A stretch of 7,984 nt of DNA from an uncultured Mucispirillum sp. (lineage in GTDB: Bacteria; Chrysiogenota; Deferribacteres; Deferribacterales; Mucispirillaceae): NCBI GenBank assembly GCA_945947845.1, contig CAMEZN010000069.1, forward strand, positions 1 through 7,984, in the 5' to 3' direction. The stretch's first letter is position 1, and the number at the start of each line of letters is the position of its first letter. The position numbers and the translations under genes were made by a program. Shown here in pieces: positions 1 to 5,588 of this stretch. The notes beneath the pieces are model-generated. The model ran no database searches and was not told where the DNA came from. It was given only the letters and a program-made list of their open reading frames with translations.

Positions 1-116
1 TTAGATCGTCACCTTATTTTTGTGCGTGTGGGAGGCCTGTTTATGCTTTTTTGAAGCTGACATCAAGATTTATAACAAATTTCCGTGGTATTCTAATAGA
101 TAGAGCAAATCATATC
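1..116. other. Unassigned sequence left of the G tract
   Basis: I recognise no gene here. On the + strand two frames are broken by stops (one at 97-99 in the MBOAT frame). The third frame (from base 3) is open from the window edge through the G tract to a stop at 135-137, but its translation has no methionine, no clear membrane helix and no resemblance to the N-terminus of an AlgI-type MBOAT. The first 50 bases are visibly more GC-rich than the rest of the window. It could be the end of another gene, the edge of an insertion or recombination, or an assembly artefact at a contig end. Confidence 0.4.
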
Positions 117-127
117 GGGGGGGGGGG
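117..127. repeat. Run of 11 G immediately before the MBOAT coding sequence
   Basis: Eleven consecutive G in a strongly AT-rich window, followed directly by ATCC, which makes a GGATCC at 126-131. The MBOAT reading frame becomes recognisable at the last G (codon GAT at 127-129). With 11 G, the only upstream frame that is open back to the window edge is out of frame with MBOAT; with 10 or 13 G the two would be fused. This is the layout of a slippage-prone phase-variation tract, but a poly-G sequencing or assembly artefact would look the same. Confidence 0.75.
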
Positions 128-1398
128 ATCCTAACAAATTAAAAAATACCTGGGTAGCATTAAGTTTTCTCTTAAACCTTTCTATATTATTTTTCTTTAA
201 ATATTTTTATTTTGCAGTAGATAATATTAATTTATTACTTTCAGCACTTCATATTCAGCTAATACAGCCAAAATTTGACATAATTCTGCCAGTAGGTATA
301 TCATTTTATACATTTCAGGCATTAAGTTATACAGTAGATGTATATAGAAAAGAAATCTATGCAGAACATAATTTTTTTAAATATGCATTATTTGTATCAT
401 TTTTCCCACAGCTTGTAGCAGGTCCAATTGAAAGAAGTAAAAATTTACTAGTGCAGATAAGCCAGAAACATAGATTCAGCTATGAAAGAATGCGAGATGG
501 CTTATTATTAATGCTCTTTGGATATTTTTTAAAAATAGTAATAGCAGATAGGGCAGCAATCCTAGTAAACTTTGTATTTGAAAACTATGAAGCCTATATG
601 GGTTTAGAAATTGCCATAGCAGCCATTTTTTTTGCTATTCAAATATATGGAGATTTTGCAGGCTATTCATCAATAGCCATAGGTGCAGCATGGGTAATGG
701 GTTTTAAGCTTATGCAGAACTTTAATCATCCATATTTTGCAATAAATATACAAGACTTTTGGAGAAGATGGCATATATCCTTATCCAGCTGGTTTAGAGA
801 TTATGTATATATTCCACTTGGCGGCAGCAGATGTTCTAAAATAAAGAAATATAGAAATATAGCCATAGTTTTTTTAACAAGCGGGTTATGGCATGGAGCC
901 AACTGGACATATGTAGTATGGGGAGCACTACATGGATTTTATCAAATCATTGGAGATTTATTAAAGCCATTAAGAAATAAAATAGAAACAATATTAAAAA
1001 TAAATACAAAATGTTTTAGTTACAGATTATTTAATATTATTATTACTTTCATATTGGTAGACTTTGCATGGATATTTTTTAGAGCACCTGATATCAATAC
1101 CGCTATTATAATGATACAGCAAATGTTTAGTGTATGGAACCCATGGATATTTTTTGATAATTCTCTTTATGATATGGGGCTTGATAGGAAAGATTTCTGG
1201 GTATTATGCTTTTCTGTTATAATATTATGGGTAGTTTCCTTTATGCAGGAAAGGGGAATAAAAATAAGAGAAGAGCTTGCAAAACAGAATTTAGTGTTTA
1301 GGTGGATAATATATTATATTGCAATAATTTATATTCTTATTTTTGGGGTTTATGGAGAAGGGTATAATGCATCTCAGTTTATTTATTTTCAATTTTAG
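127..1398 (+). CDS. AlgI-like MBOAT O-acyltransferase, 5' end missing or disrupted
   Basis: Integral-membrane acyltransferase of the MBOAT family (AlgI/DltB/PatA type), which passes acyl groups, usually acetyl, across the inner membrane for modification of an exopolysaccharide or cell-wall polymer. Visible family blocks in order: FFFKYF, PVGISFYTFQALSYTVDVYR, FFPQLVAGPIER, QIYGDFAGYSSIAIG, FWRRWHISLSSWFRDYVYIP, and GLWHGANW with the invariant His at codon 892-894, then a second conserved His in GALHG at 931-933. Several hydrophobic helices are present. About 423 residues remain against about 460-520 in the family, so the first helices (about 70-90 residues) are absent. The GTG at 451 cannot be the true start because strong family sequence lies upstream of it. 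There is no ATG, GTG or TTG between the G tract and the core, and the frame is stopped at 97-99, so as written the gene may be non-functional, cut by the junction, or switched off by the G tract. The stop overlaps the ribosome binding site of the next gene. Confidence 0.85.
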   Translation, partial: DPNKLKNTWVALSFLLNLSILFFFKYFYFAVDNINLLLSALHIQLIQPKFDIILPVGISFYTFQALSYTVDVYRKEIYAEHNFFKYALFVSFFPQLVAGPIERSKNLLVQISQKHRFSYERMRDGLLLMLFGYFLKIVIADRAAILVNFVFENYEAYMGLEIAIAAIFFAIQIYGDFAGYSSIAIGAAWVMGFKLMQNFNHPYFAINIQDFWRRWHISLSSWFRDYVYIPLGGSRCSKIKKYRNIAIVFLTSGLWHGANWTYVVWGALHGFYQIIGDLLKPLRNKIETILKINTKCFSYRLFNIIITFILVDFAWIFFRAPDINTAIIMIQQMFSVWNPWIFFDNSLYDMGLDRKDFWVLCFSVIILWVVSFMQERGIKIREELAKQNLVFRWIIYYIAIIYILIFGVYGEGYNASQFIYFQF

Positions 1399-1405
1399 GT
1401 GATTT

Positions 1406-2842
1406 ATGAAAAAAATTTTTTTAAGCATTATGTTCATAATATTAATAGTAATTATACTTAATAAATATGATAATATAGTTACACATAAATTTAACAAATA
1501 TTTTTATAAATATTATGATGAAAAAAAAATTGACGTATTATTTATTGGAAGCAGTAAAATAGTATATTCTATTTCACCTATGTATATTTGGAATAAATAT
1601 GGAATAGTTTCATATAATCGTGGATTAAATGCACAATATTATAAAAATACATTTTATTTAACTAAAGAAGTTATTCAAAGAAATAAGCCTAAATTAGTTG
1701 TTGTTGAAACATTTTTTTTTAAAACAATGGGTAAATTTTCGGCTACAACTCCTCAAATCCAAAATATGAAATTTTCACCATTAAAAGTTCAAGCTTATTT
1801 AGATAATTTAGATGATGCAAGATTTGATAATTTAGATAATAAACCTAATTACTTGGATATTTATATTAGTAATATAAATAGATATCATACTAGATGGAAA
1901 AATCTTGTTGAAAATGATTTTCATCAAGTATCATATTTTAAAGGATTAAATATAATAAGAGGATCTTTTTTTATGAACCCACAAACTCCATATATACCGT
2001 CTTACAGGGATACACAGTGGGCTTCATTAGATGATAAAGAATCAATTAAATATCTTGAAGAATTAGTTGAATATGCAAACTTAAATGGTGTAAAAATCCT
2101 TTTTATAAATGCACCATATATAAGAACAAAAACATTAGACAGTTTGGATGAATTATTTATGCAATTGTGTAAAAAAAATAATTGGGATTGTCTTGATTAC
2201 AATCTAATGTATAATGAATTACGACTTGATTTTAATAGAGATTTTAGAGATGGTTCTCATCTTAATTTTTATGGATCACTAAAATTAATGGAGCATCTTA
2301 TACCTTATATTATAGAAAATTATAATATACCTATCAGAAAAGATGATCCAAAATATGCTTCATGGAATGAAGATTATATTAAATATGCAAGAGCAGTTAA
2401 TAGAGAAGAAATTAGAGAACTAAAATCTTTTCAAGAATGGCAGAATTTAGCCTATTATGATAATTATACTATGCTTATTTCGACTAACGGTGATGATGTT
2501 TTAAACAGGCTGCCACAAGCGATGAAAGATAAATTTAAATCACTTGGACTTAATAAATTTGAAACCGATAAGACAAATCAAAAATATGCAGCTATAATTG
2601 ATAATAATAAAGTATTTTTTGAAGAAATATCTGATAACAAAGTAGAATATAAAGGCAGAATGAAAAATAAAGTCAATTTACTTGTATCTTCTGAGCCTAA
2701 TAAAGCAATAATTAATGTCAGCGGTAAGCCAAGAAGTAAAAATAGATATGGAATAAATTTTGTTATATATGATAAAGTTAACAGAGAGATAGTAGACAGC
2801 ATATGGGTTGACACAGCACAGCCTGATGTAATCAGAAGATAA
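1406..2842 (+). CDS. Membrane-anchored SGNH-hydrolase-like polysaccharide acyltransferase partner with C-terminal ILEI-like domain
   Basis: A 478-residue protein with an uncleaved-looking N-terminal membrane segment (residues 3-18, MKKIF then hydrophobic), so mostly extracytoplasmic. The SGNH fold is suggested by IDVLFIGSSKI (nucleophile Ser 49 or 50), SYNRGLNAQ (Gly 73, block II), a buried strand ILFINAPY at 231-238, and RDGSHLNFYG (Asp 282 and His 285, the DxxH block). Such proteins (AlgJ/AlgX/DltD-like, DUF1574-like) act with an MBOAT partner to place acyl groups on surface polysaccharide. Here the gene follows the MBOAT by 7 bases, with AGGTGA at 1397-1402 overlapping the MBOAT stop, so the two are co-translated. 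Residues about 350-478 form a separate alpha/beta region resembling a permuted ILEI/FAM3 domain (YTMLIST, LPQAMKDKFKSLG, YAAIIDNNKVFFEE, then YGINFVIYDKVNREIVDS). It contains an A9 (1521-1529) and a T9 (1712-1720) run, both intact in frame. The substrate is unknown; the SGNH assignment is firm, the C-terminal domain less so. Confidence 0.75.
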   Translation: MKKIFLSIMFIILIVIILNKYDNIVTHKFNKYFYKYYDEKKIDVLFIGSSKIVYSISPMYIWNKYGIVSYNRGLNAQYYKNTFYLTKEVIQRNKPKLVVVETFFFKTMGKFSATTPQIQNMKFSPLKVQAYLDNLDDARFDNLDNKPNYLDIYISNINRYHTRWKNLVENDFHQVSYFKGLNIIRGSFFMNPQTPYIPSYRDTQWASLDDKESIKYLEELVEYANLNGVKILFINAPYIRTKTLDSLDELFMQLCKKNNWDCLDYNLMYNELRLDFNRDFRDGSHLNFYGSLKLMEHLIPYIIENYNIPIRKDDPKYASWNEDYIKYARAVNREEIRELKSFQEWQNLAYYDNYTMLISTNGDDVLNRLPQAMKDKFKSLGLNKFETDKTNQKYAAIIDNNKVFFEEISDNKVEYKGRMKNKVNLLVSSEPNKAIINVSGKPRSKNRYGINFVIYDKVNREIVDSIWVDTAQPDVIRR

Positions 2843-2862
2843 TATATTTATAAATAATAACC

Positions 2863-2881
2863 TATAATGATAATTATGTTT
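2863..2881. promoter_or_regulatory. Weak Fur-box-like sequence upstream of the small secreted-protein gene
   Basis: TATAATGATAAT followed by TATGTTT matches the 19-base Fur consensus at about 14 positions, by hand. It lies in the 104-base gap between the SGNH gene and the start at 2947. In DNA this AT-rich such partial matches are expected by chance, so the call is tentative. The TATAAT could equally be read as a -10 element, though I see no matching -35. Confidence 0.2.
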
Positions 2882-2936
2882 TTATTTTAACAATTTTTGT
2901 AGGTATTTTAGTTATTTTTATATGGATTTATACTAT

Positions 2937-2941
2937 GGGGA
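2937..2941 (+). promoter_or_regulatory. Ribosome binding site choosing the start at 2947
   Basis: GGGGA lies 5 bases before the ATG at 2947, and that start gives a typical signal peptide beginning MKKIIIS. The ATG at 2935 is four codons upstream in the same frame, but the bases before it (TGGATTTATACT) contain no Shine-Dalgarno sequence, so 2947 is the more likely start. Confidence 0.6.
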
Positions 2942-2946
2942 AAATT

Positions 2947-3298
2947 ATGAAAAAAATAATTATCAGCATATTTCTTGTATTTCCATTTATTACTTTTGCG
3001 CAAAATAACCCAATAGAACCATGCACTTTTGAAAGCAATAATTTATGGATTAAGTTAGTGCAATTATGCCCAGAAGGCGAGCTAGCTTGTAATAAAGTAA
3101 TTTATAGGGTTAAATAAAAAAACAGGGGATTTTATAACATTACAGGGAAAAACTGTCGTATCTAAAAGAAATAGTAACTTTTTGTATTATGAATTTATTA
3201 ATAATGATACAAAATATATAATAGATAGAAATAATTTTTTAGAAATTATAAAAGATAATAAAACTATCCTATCTCAAAAACTGCAATTATGCCCATAA
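2947..3298 (+). pseudogene. Small secreted/periplasmic protein, split by a +1 frameshift
   Basis: The first part (2947-3117) encodes a signal peptide, MKKIIISIFLVFPFITFA, followed by NNPIEPC and LVQLCPEGELACNKVIYRV, then stops at TAA 3115-3117. The same protein continues one frame over: from AAT at 3113 the frame reads NKKTGDFITLQGKTVVSKR and runs without a stop to TAA at 3296-3298, ending LSQKLQLCP. Removing one A from the AAA at 3112-3114 gives a seamless V-N-K-K-T-G-D join and a product of about 116 residues. From memory, the pattern CPEGE..C..V.Y...NKKTG..ITL.GKT recurs in small periplasmic proteins of unknown function in Gram-negative bacteria; I cannot name a family. The lesion sits next to an A7 run (3116-3122), so it may be a real mutation, a slippage-prone site or a sequencing error. 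No terminator is visible after it. Confidence 0.6.
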
Positions 3299-3385
3299 AT
3301 TTTAAATTAATATGATTTACTGTTTACAAATTTATATTTTTAGTGCAATATTTACTGAAAATTTAATTTATGGAGCATAGTAATA

Positions 3386-4237
3386 ATGAGCATTGCAAAT
3401 ATATTAAATACAAGAAAGCCATCTATTTCTTTTGAATTTTTTCCGCCTAAAACTCTTGCTGTTGAAAAAGTGCTTTTTGATACAATAGATTCTTTACAGG
3501 AAGAAAATGCAGATTTTTCATCAGTTACTTTTGGTGCAGGTGGCTCTACTGCTGATAAAACTTTTGACTGGATAAATTATATTAAAGATACATGTAAATA
3601 TGAAACTATGATGCATATAACATGTGTTGGTTTTGATAAAGTTACTCTTGATAATATTTTAGAAAAGCTTGAAAATGCAGGTATAGAAAATGTGCTTGCT
3701 CTTCGTGGCGATATACCAAAGGGCAGTGATTTAAAACAAGGTGATTTTAAATATGCTTCTGATTTAGTAAACTATATATCAAATCGTGGTAATTTCTGTA
3801 TTGGAGTTGCAGGATATCCTGAAAAACACCCAGAATCTCCTGATTTTGAAAAAGATATAGAAATGCTTAAATATAAAGTAGATATGGGAGCATCTTTTAT
3901 CATCACTCAGTTATTTTTTGATAATGAATATTTTTACAGATTTCGCGACCGTGCAGAAAAAGCTGGAATAAAAGTGCCAATAGTAGCAGGTATTATGCCG
4001 ATTGTAAATTTTTCTCAAATAGAAAGATTTAAAGTAATGTGTTCAAGCCATATACCTGAAAAGTTAATTCAATCAATGGAAGGTAAAAGCGAAGAAGATA
4101 TTGCTGCAATAGGTATAGACTATGCAGTTAATCAGTGTGAAGATTTAGTTAAAAATCAAGTAGCAGGGCTGCATTTTTATACACTTAACAGGTCTCATGC
4201 CACAAAACGAATATTAGATAAACTGCATTTTCTATAA
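3386..4237 (+). CDS. metF: Methylenetetrahydrofolate reductase
   Basis: Cytosolic flavoprotein that reduces 5,10-methylene-THF to 5-methyl-THF, the methyl donor for methionine synthesis. At 283 residues it is the normal length for the bacterial single-domain enzyme. Diagnostic blocks: SISFEFFPPKT at 13-23 with the catalytic Glu 17; SVTFGAGGS at 46-54; NVLALRGDIP at 102-111, whose Asp 109 corresponds to the E. coli FAD/folate-interacting Asp 120; GVAGYPEKHPE at 140-150; ITQLFFD at 173-179 with the folate-binding Gln; PIVAGIMPI at 198-206; and GLHFYTLNRS at 261-270. The start is supported by GGAG at 3372-3375, ten bases before the ATG, and by the short N-terminus typical of MetF. It stands alone between a broken gene and a convergent operon. 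I see no SAM or cobalamin riboswitch in the 87 bases upstream, and no key residue is missing. Confidence 0.97.
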   Translation: MSIANILNTRKPSISFEFFPPKTLAVEKVLFDTIDSLQEENADFSSVTFGAGGSTADKTFDWINYIKDTCKYETMMHITCVGFDKVTLDNILEKLENAGIENVLALRGDIPKGSDLKQGDFKYASDLVNYISNRGNFCIGVAGYPEKHPESPDFEKDIEMLKYKVDMGASFIITQLFFDNEYFYRFRDRAEKAGIKVPIVAGIMPIVNFSQIERFKVMCSSHIPEKLIQSMEGKSEEDIAAIGIDYAVNQCEDLVKNQVAGLHFYTLNRSHATKRILDKLHFL

Positions 4238-4284
4238 TATATTATTTTTAAACGAATAATTTTATTTTGACTTTATAAGACAGT

Positions 4285-4313
4285 TTGTTGCATGAAATAT
4301 TTTATACTATAAT
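4285..4313 (+). promoter_or_regulatory. Candidate sigma-70 promoter in the metF/hdeD-like convergent gap
   Basis: A perfect TATAAT at 4308-4313 stands 17 bases after a weak TTGTTG (4285-4290). The predicted start is near 4320, just before the Fur-like palindrome. No protein gene lies downstream on this strand before the hairpin at 4356-4378, so if active it would make a short transcript or antisense RNA to the end of the membrane protein gene. AT-rich DNA yields chance -10 boxes, so confidence is limited. Confidence 0.35.
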
Positions 4314-4326
4314 ATATTCTTCATTT

Positions 4327-4339
4327 AATGATAATCATT
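4327..4339. promoter_or_regulatory. Fur-box-like palindrome
   Basis: AATGATAATCATT is a near-perfect inverted repeat (AATGAT, central A, ATCATT) and is identical to the central 13 bases of the 19-base Fur consensus. Over all 19 positions (4324-4342) about 15 match by hand. It sits some 14 bases after a perfect TATAAT, where a bound repressor would block initiation. It is oddly placed, between two convergent genes. Confidence 0.45.
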
Positions 4340-4350
4340 TTGAATAAAAC

Positions 4351-4378
4351 AAAAAAAGGGCTTTTTTATAAAGCCCTT
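4351..4378 (-). terminator. Rho-independent terminator of the purF operon
   Basis: The nine-base stem AAGGGCTTT (4356-4364) and AAAGCCCTT (4370-4378) encloses a 5-base loop. Read on the minus strand the hairpin is followed by a T7 run (complement of A 4351-4357), placing it 12 bases after the stop of the HdeD-like gene. On the + strand the tail is only AATTATTT, so it may end metF-side transcripts less efficiently. Confidence 0.85.
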
Positions 4379-4389
4379 AATTATTTAAA

Positions 4390-4914
4390 TTAACTTATTC
4401 TTTTTAAATTAAATACAAATAATATAATAATAACCCCTATAATTATCATTGCTATGCCAATAACAAGGCTTATATAAACTGAAACTATTTTTGGAACAGC
4501 AGCTATTAAAAGAGCCAATAATATACCTACAATACCGCCTGCCATTAGTGATTTCCATGCAGGATAACTTCTTTTTTTCCACTCAATAGCAGTAACAACT
4601 GCTGTAACACTTTTTAATGCTATCCAAAACCCTACCAGCAATGGAAGAAGATTTTCAAGAGCAGACTGGCTGCTTAAAAGCATAATACCAAGTATTATAG
4701 AAATACCACCTTCTATCAGGTAATAAATTGAGCCTTTAAAATCACGAAGGCTTATAAATAAAAAAATATTTGTAAGTCCTGATATAATCATTAAGATACT
4801 AATAATTAAAGCAAAAGCAGTCATTGTGCCTGTTGGGTTCATTATAATGATTACACCAAATATAATAAGCAGAACTGAAAAAATAATGCTTGCTAAATAG
4901 CTTGATGCAGACAT
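4390..4914 (-). CDS. HdeD-like (DUF308) six-helix membrane protein
   Basis: A 174-residue, very hydrophobic protein with about six membrane segments (approximately residues 8-25, 31-54, 62-81, 88-110, 122-140 and 143-168). The repeated pattern of paired helices, with phrases such as IIFGVIIIMNP, ISGLTNIFLFI, GGISIILGIMLL and FWIALKSV, is typical of the HdeD/DUF308 family, named for the E. coli acid-resistance membrane protein. The molecular function of the family is not known, so a role in acid or envelope stress is only a family-based guess. It is the last gene of the purF unit, 9 bases after the beta-barrel gene, with an excellent AGGAGG site. Family length is about 170-200 residues, so it appears complete. 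Confidence 0.75.
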   Translation of the reverse strand: MSASSYLASIIFSVLLIIFGVIIIMNPTGTMTAFALIISILMIISGLTNIFLFISLRDFKGSIYYLIEGGISIILGIMLLSSQSALENLLPLLVGFWIALKSVTAVVTAIEWKKRSYPAWKSLMAGGIVGILLALLIAAVPKIVSVYISLVIGIAMIIIGVIIILFVFNLKRIS

Positions 4915-4918
4915 AATA

Positions 4919-4924
4919 CCTCCT
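4919..4924 (-). promoter_or_regulatory. AGGAGG ribosome binding site fused to the upstream stop codon
   Basis: On the minus strand the stop codon of the beta-barrel gene and the Shine-Dalgarno site overlap as TAAGGAGG, four bases (TATT) before the ATG at 4914. This fixes the start of the HdeD-like protein and indicates translational coupling. Confidence 0.8.
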
Positions 4925-5580
4925 TAAAAATGGTATGAAAAACCAATTGTATATTTAAGCTGCTGCATATCAAGAGAATCTGATACAACACCAACACCTG
5001 TTAAATCTAAATTAAAACTAGGATTTTGTGAATATGTATACCTAAATTCAAAAAAAGCTCCCCATCTGCCATCTTTTGTAAAAAGGTATTCTGCACCAGC
5101 AAATGCATCAAAGCCTATTAATTGACTGTTTTGTGTAAAATCAGCATAATTTACACCATTATTTGTACCACCTGAAATATTAAAAGTAGCAAAATTATAT
5201 GATACTCCAATACCTATCCATGCATTAACCATTTTTGACGATGTCATATATGCAAGATTTAATGCTACTGGTGCCATGTGTGCTCTTCCTTTTATTTGCT
5301 GATTTTTTGTAGTAAAATCTCCCCCAATGTAATCAGCACTAAGACCTATGGAAAAATTACCCCAGAAGTCATTTAATATATTATAATATACAAAACCACC
5401 ACCGCCGGGAGCTAAATCTCCCCATGCATTAGATACTCTATCTGTCAGGTTTCCAGTAATTGCAACCATACCATGTCTTTTTGCATAGCCATAGTTATAT
5501 GGTTTATTAACTCTGTCGTCTGCATAAACAAAGCTGAATGTAAATGATAAAATAATTAATGCTAATAATATTTTTTTCAT
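4924..5580 (-). CDS. Outer-membrane beta-barrel protein
   Basis: A 218-residue protein with a signal peptide (MKK, hydrophobic core LLALIILSFTFSFV, likely cut after VYA at residue 20). It then has alternating hydrophobic/polar strands separated by Gly/Asn/Asp-rich turns: FWGNFSIGLSADYIGG, APVALNLAYM, VNAWIGIGVSYNFATF, IGFDAFAGAEYLF, WGAFFEFRYTYS. It ends with KYTIGFSYHF, whose terminal Phe and alternating aromatics form the beta-signal read by BamA. The size suits an eight-stranded barrel of the OmpW/OmpX class or a general outer-membrane beta-barrel family; I do not assign it further. A Gly run (GGGG at about 59-62) lies in an early loop. It begins 8 bases after the purF stop; GAGGA, about 12 bases before the ATG and inside the purF end, is the only visible ribosome site and is spaced long. 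Confidence 0.8.
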   Translation of the reverse strand: MKKILLALIILSFTFSFVYADDRVNKPYNYGYAKRHGMVAITGNLTDRVSNAWGDLAPGGGGFVYYNILNDFWGNFSIGLSADYIGGDFTTKNQQIKGRAHMAPVALNLAYMTSSKMVNAWIGIGVSYNFATFNISGGTNNGVNYADFTQNSQLIGFDAFAGAEYLFTKDGRWGAFFEFRYTYSQNPSFNLDLTGVGVVSDSLDMQQLKYTIGFSYHF

Positions 5581-5588
5581 TTATATAG

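Noticed and set aside
451..453. GTG as the start of the MBOAT protein
   Set aside because: Strong MBOAT family sequence (PVGISFYTFQ, FFPQLVAGPIER) is encoded in frame upstream of it, so it is an internal Val codon.
1291..1497. Minus-strand open frame of 68 codons
   Set aside because: It overlaps the MBOAT end and the SGNH start on the other strand, has low-complexity Asn/Ile composition and no ribosome site; a shadow.
2578..2814. Minus-strand open frame of 78 codons
   Set aside because: It lies wholly inside the SGNH gene; its hydrophobic look comes from the complement of Lys/Asn-rich codons.
2823..2835. Inverted repeat CTGAT-GTA-ATCAG at the end of the SGNH gene as a terminator
   Set aside because: The stem is only 5 bases, is within coding sequence and has no following T run.
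3299..3385. Riboswitch or terminator upstream of metF
   Set aside because: The 87 bases are nearly all A/T with no GC-containing paired stems and none of the conserved blocks of SAM or cobalamin riboswitches.
4243..4259. ATTATT/AATAAT inverted repeat after metF as its own terminator
   Set aside because: It is an all-A/T six-base stem too weak to call; the GC-containing hairpin at 4356-4378 is the credible terminator in this gap.
4328..4393. 21-codon plus-strand open frame starting in the Fur-like palindrome
   Set aside because: It runs straight through the terminator hairpin, has no ribosome site, and its composition is explained by the hairpin and flanking A/T runs.
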